Both the position numbers and the translations under genes were made by a program. This document shows, in pieces, positions 20,191-31,356 of a stretch of DNA of 64,000 nt. The notes under the pieces were generated by a model. It was not told the DNA's origin. It made no database searches and saw only the letters and a program-made list of their open reading frames with translations. Each line of letters begins with the position of its first letter. Positions within the stretch are counted from its first letter, which is position 1. The stretch is taken from positions 33,446,505 to 33,510,504 of the forward strand of contig CM026571.1 of NCBI GenBank assembly GCA_015143295.1, read 5' to 3'. This stretch comes from Tetracentron sinense. Taxonomy: Eukaryota > Streptophyta > Magnoliopsida > Trochodendrales > Trochodendraceae.

Positions 20191-21891
20191 TGTAAAGTCC
20201 ATGTTTTTGTATTGGCATATTCCAGTGTGAAAACAAGTGAGTCTAGGTGTCTAGGAGTGGTTCTTGTGTCATTGCCGTCAAGCATCCACGACAAGTGAAG
20301 TTGAAGCGCGTTGAAGAATAGTTTGATCCACTCGGATGATCATTTCCTTTATAGGATGGTAAGTGACCTAGATACCAAGTGACCATAGGTGGGATTTGAC
20401 CTAAAATAATCCTAACATGATGCCTTAGGAGGTAAAAGTGTCCTAGTCTAATCATACGGACCCTAGGTGATGAGATAAGTAGTGCAAAACAAGTTAACAA
20501 TGTTGAAATGTTTTTAAAAAAACCAAGGTTGCTTGTTTTGCGCATATCTCCCAAACCATAGATTAGATTTTTCTCTATAATATGTCAAATCGACTGTGTC
20601 AAAAATAGCTACAACTTTCATGAGGGGACCGAGATCTGAAAATTAAGTTTTAAACCCTAGGTGATGAGATAAACAGTGCAAAACTTGTTTTAAAATCTGA
20701 AATTTTTTCAAAAAATCAAGGTTGCTTGTTTTGGGTGTATCTCACAAACCGTAGCTCAGATTTTGCTCCATATTATGTCAAAATGACCGCGTCATAAAAA
20801 TCTACAACTTTTGTGAAGGGTCCAAGACCCAAAAACGAAGTTTTAATTTCGGGTTGGCACCTCAGGGTCGACCCTGACCATTTTGAGTCAACCCTGGGTA
20901 TTGCAAGATTTGTACCAGGTTTTTTGGTAGAGAGTAATTTTTTTAAGGGTCGACCCTGAGGACCATCCAGTTGCCCGAAAGGCGCCATCCGGTCGACCGA
21001 CTGTGCCCCATGGGTTGACCCTGATATGTGGGTTTTGCTAAAACGATTCCTTGGTTCCTTCTTTGGTTTTTAACCTAGTTTAGCAACTTCTAAGCATGGT
21101 TTTCACTTCCCTATTTATATAGAACCCTTCCACTTCATGGAGTACAACTTAGGGAGTGTGTGGAGAGGGTTTTTAAGTTCCTCCAGAGGTTATAAAACCT
21201 ATGAAAATTGGTGCTCTCCTCCCCTTTTGTTAATGCTTTTAACCTAGAGTTTGCAAGCCCAAAGTTCGACTTTTGCTTGTTTGGACTTGTGCATTGAAGG
21301 AGTCCATCTAGGTGATGATTCTTATAAAACCATCAAACCATTCTGGATAGAACACCTTGGCCGGAGTGTTCTGGACCCTTTGCGAAGGAGATCGATCCGA
21401 GAAGGATCGTGGTAGAGTGATTTGGTCGGTGGATTCCGAAGCCGTTATTGACGGAGATCGATCGGAAGATCGTGGACTGTTTTCGAGACACAAAGAGAAG
21501 TACAAGTGGCTACGGTTGATCACGGGACTTGAGAGTACGTGATGACTTTTCGAGGCATGGAGGACTAAGAACTGAAGGATCGTGGTGTCAAGTCCCAAGG
21601 AGTCAAGTTCGAGTCTTGTAAGTTCTTGTTTACTTTGTCTTAGTGGATTCTTATGGCTGGACTAGGTCTCGTGGTTTTTCCCGGAAGGGTTTCCACGTAA
21701 AAATCCTTGTGTTGTGGTTTGCTTGGTTTTCCTTATTCTGTACTTAAATTTTATCATCCCTTAACTAAATAACTTAATTGTTAAAATCATAAAAAGGGTT
21801 GATAGACTTATAGGAAAACCTATTCATCCCCTCGACTTTGTGAGTTCTCAACTCAAACATAGATTTGGGATTCACCGAATTAATTTTTTCA
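20191..21891 (+). repeat. 3' LTR of the copia element
   Basis: Begins TGTAAAGTCCATG directly after the polypurine tract and ends TTTTTTCA before CTTGC; 1701 bp. Confidence 0.95.
20867..21021. repeat. GTCGAC palindrome cluster, copia 3' LTR
   Basis: Same arrangement as in the 5' LTR; two of the palindromes have lost symmetry by point change (CCAGTTGCCCG and ATGGGTTGACC). Confidence 0.85.
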
Positions 21892-22212
21892 CTTGCCTCA
21901 CAAGCAATGCAAGTGTTTTATGTTGAAGACCCGTTGGAAAAAGACTGACATGTCGCTATTCAGTTCAAAACAAGGAATACTTTGACATGGGAGAGGGCGG
22001 TCATTCAAATTTTGCTGAGGCATTGCCTGAAATTCTGTAACCTAATGTTGTACGATTAGATGACACTGGGCTAGATGTTGAAAATATTAGTGATATTAGT
22101 TGCAGATATCCCTGGAACAACAATCTATGTACCTCTACCCATCACCGAGGTGGAGTCTTTACATGACCGCTCAAGCGATTTTGAAGAAAATGATGATGGA
22201 CTCTCTATATAG
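21892..22212 (+). pseudogene. TNP2 transposase, 3' end beyond the copia insertion
   Basis: Starts inside the CTTGC target duplication and reads ASQAMQVFYVEDPLEKD, then TGA at 21946-21948 where Trp is usual, then HVAIQFKTRN. After frame changes the acidic tail FEENDDGLSI ends with TAG at 22210-22212. It is the conserved C-terminus of TNP2 proteins. Confidence 0.82.
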
Positions 22213-22751
22213 ACACTTGATGTGATTAATAACATTCTTGTAGTAAATTACTATGTTGGTGTTTGCTATTGGAACTCATTGTTAAACGTTGTTACAACAA
22301 GACTATGATGTGTGAACTACACAACATTGACCATATTTATATTTTTATAATATCCAGTTTGTTGATGCAATTGTAATGGTCATAATCTTATTGTCAGGGT
22401 TATCAGGTATACCCAAACTTATATTATGTTTCTTAGATATAATAGATGACTAACCTTAGAAGAATGAGTAACCTTATTATTAGGGTTATCATTTGTAGAC
22501 ATGATGATGTCATGGGTTGTTTATTTGCACCAGTAATCAAAATGAAAATATTCTTATTGCTTTCATCTCATTAAGTATGAGATTTACTTTAATGAGTTGT
22601 TTATTTGAATGTTAATGGCGAAATCAATGCAATTTTAAATATTAGAACTCTCTAAGTATGCAGTTTCCTATGAGTTGTTTACATGCATGTTCTTTTAAAA
22701 TATATTTATCCTTGTTAAATGCATTATCTATATTGTACTGTAATAGCAGGA
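22213..22751. other. Spacer between the two CACTA genes
   Basis: A/T-rich, no coding signal. Positions 22490-22618 are repeated at 25336-25464 (about 125 bp direct repeat). Confidence 0.6.
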
Positions 22752-24564
22752 TGCAGTCATATAATAGACGCCCGCGTATAGACTGTGAGGCCTCATCTTC
22801 TTCTGGGGTTGGTACAGCCCAATCAGTGATCGACCCCCCGCAGGACCCGGGTCATGAGATGGAACAAGTAGGGGCACCCCAGCAGGATGCAGGATCGTCT
22901 GCATCAGGTACATATTCCATTGAACAACAATTTATTTACGATTACTCCAGTATTTTACATGTTCATTATGTATGCTAATGTCATTATATTTATTGCACAA
23001 CACCCCGCAGACGCACCAGGGGTGCAAATAGGATGCCGCCACTGCCCCCATCATGGGAAGGCCTGAAGATTGTGAAAGTTAACAGACTGGGGCAGCCCAT
23101 TGGGCCACTTGGGTCGGAGCTGACTACGGCGATAGGAGTCCTAGCCAAGGACGGGAATATCATTCCTTTAGATATACATACGGACTAGAGGCATGTCCCT
23201 CGGGAGAGGAAGCAGGCGATGCTAGATATCATCTTGGTAAGACAAATGTGTGTTTTCCCTACTGTTATATATTTCCTTATTGTCATGTTCAATGTACTGA
23301 CCCTAATGCTGTGGTTGCATGCCTTTCTTTTTCACAGACTACGTATCACCTCCCCGACGAGCGGATGAGAGCTTGGGTGGTGAAGAAGTGCAATATGCTA
23401 TGGAAAGCTTGGCGGAAGCGGTTGTACGACAAATGGTATAGGTCAAATCGCCCACTTGAGGCGCAGTATACTCATGTGTCTAATAGGGTATAGCCAGACC
23501 AGTGGAGGGCACTTGTGGACCACTGGAGGACGCAGGAGGCCATAGTATGTTTTCAAATCTCAGCTTTCATATTTTGTTATCACTAATGACCCTCAAAATA
23601 ATACATGACTGACATCATGTAAATAATAGACTACCAGGGCGAGGAATAGGCGGAGTCGAGCGAATCTCACTATGTCGCACACAGTTGGGACAAGACCATA
23701 TGCTCATTATAGGGAGACTGAGGTATAGCTATCACACAATCATTTACGGTCTAAACGTTTTTTCAAAATTTGGAACGTCAATTTCCATTACTTGAATTAT
23801 TAATCCCCTCTTAAATTGTTCATGAAGCGTGCAAACCATCCGGACGGGCTGGAGTCGGACCGGCTCCATATGTTTGGGGTGTTTCATACATACAGAGATG
23901 ACACTTTCGCCGACCAGACCTCGCAGCGGTTGCACGTAAGTGTATGCATTTATTCATTAAGTATTATTGACGTTGCATGGAAATTTCCTTTTTATTGTTA
24001 GGTGTGATTATCTTAATTGAAGATATACCTATTACTATAGATGGAGATGACTGAGTGATTGAGCCATCATCCTGAGGGTACCGAGAGTAGTACTGCTCGA
24101 AAGGAGGTATTCACCCAGGTGATGGGTCCAGACGGACACGGGCGTGTCCGCACATATGGACTGGGTGTTACCCCTTCGTAGTTCCACGCTCCAGATGTAG
24201 ATCATTGGAGGCGAAGGGCACAGGAGGCTGAGGCTGCACAACGGATTACAGAGACTGTGCGACTAGCAGTAGAGGACCCACACCGAGCGACTATCTTGGG
24301 GTTGGAGGATGAGCTTGCCATGCACCGGCAGTACATGGCCCAGATTGTAGGGTTCTTCCAGGCAGGGGCATTCCCATCCTTCCCTAGCATACCATCCCAA
24401 TCTGGAGCATGCGAGTCCCACCCTGCCGAGCCACCCAGTTTCCCCCTGGGGAACCATCCCAGTCTTGCCCTGCTCATGATGATGATGCGACACAGTCCCC
24501 TGAGTTCCCCCTTGAGTAGAGATATATTAGATGTCGTTGGTTGGCTTGACTGGATGTTTCACTA
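22752..24564 (+). pseudogene. Second CACTA gene (TNPA/TNP1-type, transposase_24 family)
   Basis: TNPA-type proteins bind subterminal repeats. Exons with GT/AG borders: from ATG 22752 to about 22908; 23013-23236 (MPPLPPSWEGLKIVKV, DIHTD then TAG then RHVPRERK); 23338-23545 (LPDERMRAWVVKKCNMLW, RKRLYDKWY, stop, PDQWRALVDHW); about 23629-23722 (NLTMSHTVGTRPYAHYRE); about 23822-23937 (ESDRLHMFGVFHTYRDDTF); 24041-24564 (MGPDGHGRVRTYGLGVTPS, stop, then a coiled segment LEDELAMHRQYMAQIV). The order and motifs match the plant transposase_24 proteins beside TNP2 in CACTA elements. Three or more in-frame stops make it non-functional. Exons are clearly more G/C-rich than flanks. Confidence 0.85.
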
Positions 24565-24989
24565 GACTTCACATTACTTTACTTGACTGTTCATATTTTG
24601 TTATTATGCACTTTTGGACTGAGTTGTTTTGGTTAAACTATGCCCACATTGCCTCTGTGTTATTTGACAGATTATGACACGATCTATATATTTCATTAGG
24701 GATTATTTCATTGCTTAGAGTAGCTCATGATTCTTTAACTGCCATATATAAATTTACTTAGACTAGATCAGAATATTTCAATTGCCATAATTCATTTTAC
24801 TTGACAGACATATTCTGATTAGACTAGCTCGTGATTCTTGCTCTGGGTAAATATATGTCACTCTTCTTCATATAACCATTTAGGCATAAAGCAAAATTTG
24901 GGTCTCCTTCACCTTTTGCTTTGGTCGAAGCATTTTGTTTTCTGTTTGTCATTTAGGGTGTAGTTGCTAGATCTTGTTTTGCGTATCAG
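24565..24989. other. CACTA non-coding region
   Basis: No recognised coding sequence. Motif AGACTAGCTCGTGATTCTT-like text occurs twice (about 24716-24737 and 24818-24841). It may include intron sequence of the LRR fragment that follows. Confidence 0.4.
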
Positions 24990-25275
24990 GCTTGCGTAAG
25001 CTTATTATGTTGAACATTGAGGGATGCCTCATTACTCCTGAATGCTTGGAGTCTATTTCAGGTTCACATTCTTTTCAGCCATCAACCTTTCTACTGGTAA
25101 TTGTAATCTTTCTCATCATTGATATCATAGCATAGAAGATTGTAAAGAAAATCCTATATTAATCTTGTGGAAACCACTAACAAGATAATCCTATTTTCTG
25201 CAGTTCTTCATAGCCTGTCATACTTGAATCTCAACAGATGTAGCCTATTTGATGACGGTTGTGAGAAGTTTTGTG
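24990..25275 (+). pseudogene. Captured fragment of a plant leucine-rich-repeat gene
   Basis: Two exon-like pieces of exactly 72 bp (24990-25061 and 25204-25275) are bounded by consensus AG and GT. They encode one LRR each: GLRKLIMLNIEGCLITPE with CLESIS, then LHSLSYLNLNRC with LFDDGCEKF. The 24-residue repeat with LNIEGC/LNLNRC is of the RNI/AMN1-type LRR family, in which each repeat is often its own exon. A 142 bp intron is retained, so this is a DNA-level capture by the CACTA element. Earlier and later exons are absent. It is in plus orientation, unlike the AGO fragment. Confidence 0.72.
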
Positions 25276-25335
25276 GTGAGTGATATTCAGACTTCAAAGA
25301 TGAATTATTATGTCAGATGCCTATTATCATGCATA

Positions 25336-25464
25336 CATTTGTAGACATAATGATATCATGAGTTGTTTATTTGCACCAACAATCAAAATGCAAATATTGT
25401 TATTTGTTTAAACTCATTAAGTATGAGATTTACTTTAATGAGTTGTTTATTTGCATGTTATTGG
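25336..25464 (+). repeat. Direct repeat of 22490-22618
   Basis: Both copies start CATTTGTAGACAT and end ATGTTAATGG/ATGTTATTGG, sharing GAGATTTACTTTAATGAG. They bracket the second CACTA gene and the LRR fragment. Confidence 0.85.
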
Positions 25465-26050
25465 TGGTAGTGGTTGTGGGTACGTGTCGTGGTGGGTAGT
25501 GGTGATGGTGGTGGTGGTAATGGTGGTGGTAGTGGTGGTGGGTAGGTGATGGTAGTGGTGGTGGTAGTGGTGATTGTAGTGGTGGTGGGTAGGTGATGGT
25601 TGTGATGGTAGTGGTGGTGGTAGTGGGTGGTGGTAGTGGTGGTGGTAGTTGTGATTGTAGTGGTGGTGGGTAGGTGATGGTTGTGATGGTAGTGGGTGGT
25701 GATCGTAGTGGTGGTGGGTAGGTGTCGTGATGGGTAGTGGTGATGGTAGTGGTGGTAGTGATGGTGGGTAGGTGATGGTAGTGGTGGAGGGTAGGTGATG
25801 GTTGTGATGGTAGTGGGTGGTGGTGGGTAGGTGTCGTGGAGGGTAGTGGTGATGGTAGTGGTGGTAGTGGTGGTGGGGAGGTGATGGTAGTGATGGTGGT
25901 AGTGGGTGGTGGTAGTGGTGGTGGTAGTGGGTAGGTGTCGTGGTGGGTAGTGGTGATGTAGTGGTGGTAGTGGTGGTGGGTGGTGGTAGGGGTGATGGTA
26001 GTGGGTGGTGGTAGTGGTGATGGTAGTGGTGGTAGTGGTCATGGGTAGGT
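25463..26050. repeat. GGT/GAT-rich minisatellite, about 590 bp
   Basis: Purely G/T/A variants of GGTGGTAGTGGTGATGG with higher-order units ending GGGTAGGTGATGG and GGGTAGGTGTCGTGG. The strand is very asymmetric: almost no C on the plus strand. Minus-strand frames rich in Thr, His and Pro are a by-product of the repeat, not genes. Confidence 0.95.
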
Positions 26051-26154
26051 GATGGTATTATTGTGTAAGATGTCAAATGAAACCTTGAATGTGATTTGCC
26101 AAAAAACAAATCTCCCAACTGTTGGTACTAAGAGCATTCCTAGCAGCCTCACCA

Positions 26155-26490
26155 AATTTTAGACCTATTTAGTTAGTATGTTAGTAATGGAAATACCTCA
26201 TATTCATAAGTTGGAACACTTTACTCTGCAAATCTAAATCTTATACCTATTTAGTTAGCATGTTAGTAATGGGAATACCTCATTTTCATAAGTTGGAACA
26301 CTTTACTCTACAAATATGAATCTTAGACTTATTTAGTTAGTATGTTAGTGAAGGATGAACCTTACTTTTGTGAGTTGGACTCTATACCGTGCAAAATCTG
26401 AAATATATGTGATTGCTTAGCACATTAGTGATAGAGATACCTCACTTTCGTGAGTTGGAACACTATACTCTACAAATCCGAGATTTAGTT
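26155..26490. repeat. 82 bp tandem repeat, about 4 copies
   Basis: GAGTTGGAACACT-like landmarks at 26211, 26293, 26375 and 26455 give spacings of 82, 82 and 80 bp. Unit contains TTAGTAATGG, ATACCTCA and TTTAGTTAG. Copies differ at several positions. Confidence 0.88.
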
Positions 26491-26684
26491 AGATTAATTG
26501 GAGATTTCCTAAGGTTAAAACTTAAGGGTTAGCTTCAAGATCGGGAATTCGGCTTTTCGGTGCCCAAATCGGGCATCAAAAGGTGCTGATGTAACTCCAA
26601 CACTAGCTAGCTAACACTAAATTCAGAACATGGATAAACTTTGACTTACAGATTGCATGTTATGCCTCAATGTACCACCCGATT
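26491..26684. other. Spacer between the 82 bp repeat and the foldback
   Basis: No gene or repeat recognised beyond weak similarity of its last 30 bp to sequence after 27510. Confidence 0.4.
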
Positions 26685-27510
26685 CCTGCACTGTTTATTA
26701 CAACCGTATTTATGGAAGAAGATATTTGATAAATTTTCTTACTAAATGACCCTTACAGGGGTCAGGAATGTCCTCATTCTTAGACTGCTTATGCGGACAC
26801 TCTTTACAATAAAAAGTCTAGTGATGTTGAGGTTCGTGATTCATAGATATACATTCTTTTAGAACCTCTTCCTTGACCAGACCTTCACATGCGTATGCAC
26901 ACGGAATGGATGATGATGACATACAATGACCAAAACAACGTGAATAACAATATTCACCTTTAGTTATGTCGTTAACATCGTGGAAGGTTCTGTGTTACTA
27001 AAAAACCACCAAACTACGTGAATTTGAATAACTTGAACTTTTTCATTTCTTTCTCTTCTTATCCCTATCACCATTACTGTTCCCGATAACTTTCTTTTTG
27101 GGATAGAGGTCATCTAAACAATTCAGAGATAGAAGAAATGACATCTTGATGCCTAAATAGGGCTTACTTCCACATACCTAGTCCTGTAGTCGTTTAGTAG
27201 CGCGGAATCCTCCACGATGTTAACGATATAACCAAAGTTGAATATTGTTGTTCACATTGTTTTGGTAACCGTATATTATCATCATCGATTACGTGTGCAT
27301 GCTAACGTGAAGGCCTAGTCAAGGAACAGGTTCTAAAAGAATGTATATCTATAAATCACGAACCGCAACATCGTCGGACCTTTTATTTTAAAGAGTGTTC
27401 GTATGAGCGGCCCAAGAATGAGGACATTCCTGACCCATGCAAGGGTCATTTAGTAAGAAAATTTATGAAGTATGTACTTCCATAAATGCGGTTATGATAA
27501 GCAGTGCAGG
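26685..27510. repeat. Long foldback (inverted repeat), arms about 320 bp
   Basis: Left arm 26685-27005 and right arm 27190-27510 are reverse complements with scattered differences; the loop is about 185 bp. Outer ends are CCTGCACTG and CAGTGCAGG. Shared stretches include AAATTTTCTTACTAAATGAC, GGTCAGGAATGTCCTCATTC and ATAGATATACATTCTTTTAG. A transcript through it would form a long imperfect hairpin. Confidence 0.93.
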
Positions 27511-27574
27511 ATTTGGTGGATTTAGGTCATAGTTTGGATTTGGTGGAAGATTATAGGTTTATGCCAAAGTATAG

Positions 27575-29090
27575 TTGAGAAAACACATTAGAAGAAACGA
27601 GATCGAAATCCCACCCCCAGGTTAGAAATTGTGGGACGATGTAGGTTTAGGCCAATGTATAGGATCCAAGTATGGATTTCGGTCGTCTCGGTGCTCATAT
27701 TGGGTATACGACCTCGGATTCGCTCGAAACCAACTCAAACACTAAGGAAGTATTGAAACACACGCGTTAGAAGAAACGGGATCGAAATCCAACCCCCGGT
27801 GTGGAAATGGTGGGACGATGTAACTTTAGGCCAAAGTATAGTATCCAAGTATGTATTTCGGTCGTCTCGGAGCCCAAATCGAGCATATGGCATCGGATTC
27901 GCTCGAAACCAACTCAAACACATAAGATGTATTGAAATACACCCATGAGAAGAAACGGGATCGAAATCCGACCCCCGGTTTGGAAATTGTGGGACGATGT
28001 AGCTTTAGGCCATATTATAGTATCCAAGTATGGATTTCGGCCGTCTCGGCACCCAAATCAGGCATGCAGCATTTGATTCGCTCGAAACCAACTCAAACAC
28101 ATAGGATGTATTGAAATATGTGTGTGAGAAGAAACGGGATTGAAATCCAACCCCCGGGTTGGAAATGGTGGGACGATGTAGGTTTAGGCCAATGTATAGG
28201 ATCCAAGTATGGATTTCGGCCGTCTCGGTGCCCATATCGGGCATACTACCTCGTATTTACTTGAAACCAACTCAAATATTTAGGATGTATTAAAATACAT
28301 GCATTAGAAGAAACAGGATTGAAATCCGACCCCCGGTTTGGAAATGGTGGGACGATGTAAGTTTAGGCCAATGTATAGTATCCAAGTATGGATTTTAGCC
28401 GTCTCGGCGCCCAAATCGGGCATACGGCCTCGGATTCGCTCGAAACCAACTCAAACACATAAAATGTATTGAAATACGCGTGTGAGAAGAAACGGGATCA
28501 AAATTCGAGCCCCGGTTTGAAAATGGTGGGACAATGTAGGTTTAGGCCAATGTATAGTATCCAAGTAAGGATTTTGGCCGTCTCGGTGCCCATATCGGGC
28601 ATACGACCTCGGATTCGCTCGAAACCAACTGAAACACATTGGATGTATTAAAATACACGCGTTAGAAGAAACGGGATCAAAATCTGACCCCCGGTTTGGA
28701 AATGATGGGACGATGTAGGTTTAGGCCAATGTATAGTATCCAAGTATTGATTTCGGCTGTCTCGGCGCCCAAATCGGGTATATGGCCTCGGATTCGCTCG
28801 AAACTAACCCAAACACATAGGATGTATTGAAATACATGCGTGAAAAGAAACATGATTGAAATCGGGCATACAGTTTGGAAATGGTGGGACGATGTAGCTT
28901 TAGGCCATATTATAGAATCCAAGTATGGATTTCGGCCGTCTTGAGGCCCAAATCGGGCATACGGCCTCGGATTCGCTCGAAACCAACTCCAACACTTAGG
29001 ATGTATTGAAATACACGTGTTAGAAGAAACGAGATCGAAATCCGACCCCCAGTTTGGAAATGGTGGGACGATGTAGCTTTGGGATGTATG
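27575..29090. repeat. 179 bp satellite array, about 8.5 copies
   Basis: The landmark TGGGACGATG (allowing single changes) falls at 27632, 27811, 27990, 28169, 28348, 28527, 28706, 28885 and 29064: an exact 179 bp period nine times. Each unit also holds GGATTTCGGYCGTCTCGG, CGGATTCGCTCGAAACC and AGAAGAAACGGGATCGAAAT. Units differ by substitution but not by length. Short minus-strand frames across units (for example 28677-29093) are repeat by-products. Confidence 0.97.
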
Positions 29091-29632
29091 CATTTTTTAC
29101 ATTAATTAATAAACATCATAATGTGTAATAATACGACCGATTATTCTTTTGGATTCTCCAACAACATCAAATTATTTCTCATCCAACGTTTCAAACGCAA
29201 ATTGTTTATAGTCATTGCTATGAATATGGATATTTTTTCTGCACTATCAAATATTGATTCAAGGTAATTGAATGTTTGACTTTTAGGTACTAGGGAAGTA
29301 TGAGAACAATGTCATAACACTATTGAGACGAGGGAAAGCTAGGGGAGAACTGGGGATTGACAGATGGTGCTCGGGAGGACCTTCGTAAGGCTTGTAAATA
29401 TGCACCTGAAGACATGCAAGGTTGTTGCGAGGGAGTTGTCTTTACGTGATAAACATGACAAGGCTGTTTCAAAAGTAGATTTACAAAGGACATTGAATTT
29501 ACAGATATAGTTATGGATGTGGATGTGGAATGTATAGATTTTGATATGAATTTTTCTATGATGTGAAATGTTTGAACACAGGTTACAGGTTTTCTTGAAA
29601 AACAGGCTATTGAAAATAAAAAATTTAAGTAT
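29091..29632. other. CACTA region between satellite and right subterminal repeats
   Basis: A/T-rich with no recognised gene. A 29339-29500 stretch is less A/T-rich and may be a decayed exon, but I cannot assign it. Confidence 0.35.
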
Positions 29633-30241
29633 CAGAGACGGAATAATTTCCGTCTCTGATGTTAATTGCGACAGATGTATATAAACGTGTAAAATTGTAT
29701 TAGACACGAATCTATTTCCGTCTCTCATATTTCTGTTTCCAATATGATAGTATGAGAGACGGAAATCGTTCCGTGCCTAATACCTATTAGACATGGAATT
29801 ATTTCCATTTCAGATATGTTTAGAGACAGAAATAATTTCGTGCCTAATACTTACTAGACACGGAACTATTTCCGTTCCAGGTATATTTAGATACGGAAAT
29901 TTTGTCGTGCCTAATACCTATTAGATACGGAATTATTTCCGTGTCAGATATATTTAGAGACGGGAAAATATCCGTGTCTAATAAGAGTATTAGACACGGA
30001 AAAATGTGATGTCATAAATGTTTTCGCATTTTCCATAATTCTCATTAGCGACGGAATTTTCCGTCTCTAATAACAGTATTAGGAACGGAAAATTTCTTCC
30101 GTGTCTAGTAGCATCAGTGACGTGAGCAACTGAGACAGTTTAGAGACAGTTTTTATTTCCGTGTCTAATAGGTATTAAGCATGGAAATTCGATATCAGGC
30201 ACGGAAAATTTCCATCGTTCATAGGTTGTTTTCTTGTAATG
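29633..30241. repeat. Right CACTA terminus and subterminal repeats
   Basis: More than a dozen direct and inverted copies of AGAGACGGAAAT / ATTTCCGTGTCTAAT, ending GTTTTCTTGTAATG at 30241. Longer and denser than the left array. Confidence 0.9.
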
Positions 30242-30244
30242 CCT

Positions 30245-30408
30245 ACTCCAATTAAGTTACTTGGAATTATGGAGGATATGAATCTTAAAGTGGGGGAAGA
30301 ATATACATGTTTTGCTGATTTGGCTTCTGGGTTAAGAGTTTTCATAGAGTTGTTGAAGGCCAATAGTGGCATCTTTGATGAGTATGTTCAGCACATTGAT
30401 GCAATAGA
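30245..30408 (+). pseudogene. BLOS2-like exon, interrupted by the CACTA insertion
   Basis: The frame reads LLGIMEDMNLKVGEEY, then FADLASGLRVFIELLK, then SGIFDEYVQHIDAIEQ, a TAA, and VTKFKAVI. It matches the central coiled-coil part of plant BLOS2 (BLOC-1 subunit 2, endosomal sorting), where the stop position is normally Gln. The exon probably starts at 8304 after acceptor TTTATAG: joining 8304-8309 to 30245 across the CCT duplication gives an open frame. After about 30440 the similarity stops. Family assignment rests on memory of the conserved SGLRVF...DAIEQ block. Dead or dying copy. Confidence 0.65.
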
Positions 30409-30905
30409 ACAGTAAGTGACGAAATTTAAAGCTGTAATATATGAGGATCTGTTGTTTAAAGCAATGCAGGTCATTGTACAAGCCATTGATGAGAAGCTTG
30501 GACGAGTAGTGACCCGTGTGATGCTTGCTCATGTTGTCATACATTCACTATATCATTATGGGGCAACTCACAAGTCCTAGATCTTTATCATGTGTTAATG
30601 GTTTTTTCTTTTGCTAGAGCAACATGCATTGAAAGAGAACATTTTTTCAAGTCTTTATGAGTTTTGTTTCCAACCATTGAGTTTTTCATTGGCAGGCATT
30701 CTCTGAGAATCTTCATCGTCTTTGTTCTTACAATGTTCGATTAATTATTGATCACGAAAATTTGCATCGACTATTGGATGTCAACATTGAAGTGCATAAC
30801 TGTCATCTTAAACCAAAAATTTATTGTATATTGTGATGTTTATGGACACGTTGGATTATACAATGTTAACTTTTTTGCTTGAAACTTGTTTTAGATTATT
30901 ATAAA
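30409..30905. other. Region downstream of the BLOS2-like exon
   Basis: Open in the same frame to about 30580 without family similarity; then A/T-rich, intron-like sequence. Nothing else recognised. Confidence 0.35.
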
Positions 30906-31181
30906 CTAGTGGTTGGCATGTGCGATGCACGTGAGAGCGAAGGGAAGGAGTTAACCACAGTCAATAGGAGTTAAAAGGGACACATGTTAACCCGCGGGTG
31001 CGATTGAACTCTCCCCGAGTTCAATCGCGATTGACTGTGATTCTATTCTTTAAATAGATAGATGAGGGTAGTTTGGGAATTAAAGTAAAACATTAAATTA
31101 AAGTTTTGTTTTATATAAGGGTAGTTTAGGAATTTCGGAAAATTCAGGCTACTCTTGCCTCTCCCATTATAATAGTAAAGA
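30906..31181 (-). mobile_element. Small non-autonomous Helitron, 276 bp
   Basis: On the minus strand it starts TCTTTACTATTATAATGG, preceded by A, and ends with a GTGC/GCAC hairpin, then CCACTAG followed by T. That is the A|TC...CTAG|T signature of Helitrons. A relative is at 36556-36929. No coding capacity. Confidence 0.72.
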
Positions 31182-31356
31182 TGTTCATAAAGGTTATTGA
31201 AGAAGAAACAGATAATAAATACTGAACTTAAATATGATACTTGTACTCATTATGTATAAATGAAAATTTGATCAGTAAGGACAATGCAGTGCATCCAATG
31301 TTTATATTAAATCTGTGGTTGCATTTGGTACCTAGCTACTAATTATAATATGACAG

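Larger units (their letters stand above)
14760..21891 (+). mobile_element. Non-autonomous SIRE/Maximus-like Ty1/copia element (gag only)
   Basis: Two near-identical LTRs (14760-16442 and 20191-21891), target duplication CTTGC (14755-14759 and 21892-21896), PBS for initiator tRNA-Met type, a long gag-like frame with CCHC motifs, and a polypurine tract before the 3' LTR. There is no protease, integrase, RT or RNase H. The internal region is only 3.7 kb. It depends on a relative for movement. The very similar LTRs mark it as one of the younger insertions. Confidence 0.93.
8310..30241 (+). mobile_element. CACTA (En/Spm) DNA transposon, 21.9 kb, with nested copia insertion
   Basis: Left end CACTACAAGAAA at 8310; right end reads TTTCTTGTAATG on the plus strand, so its terminus is CATTACAAGAAA, one base changed. 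The 3 bp duplication CCT is at 8307-8309 and 30242-30244. Both ends carry arrays of a subterminal motif based on AGACACGGAAAT...ATTTCCGTGTCT. It encodes TNP2-type and TNPA/TNP1-type genes, both broken. It also carries gene fragments and several repeat arrays in its right half. Without the copia insertion it is about 14.8 kb, long but within the range known for plant CACTA elements. Confidence 0.95.

Noticed and set aside
24202..24493. Minus-strand frames opposite the last exon of the second CACTA gene
   Set aside because: G/C-rich shadow frames; the plus frame has the family motifs.
25447..26118. Long minus-strand frames rich in Thr, His and Pro
   Set aside because: They exist only because the GGT/GAT minisatellite has few stop codons; all frames are similarly repetitive.
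27575..29090. CRISPR-like array
   Set aside because: Whole 179 bp units repeat without spacers, in a plant transposon; a satellite, not a CRISPR.
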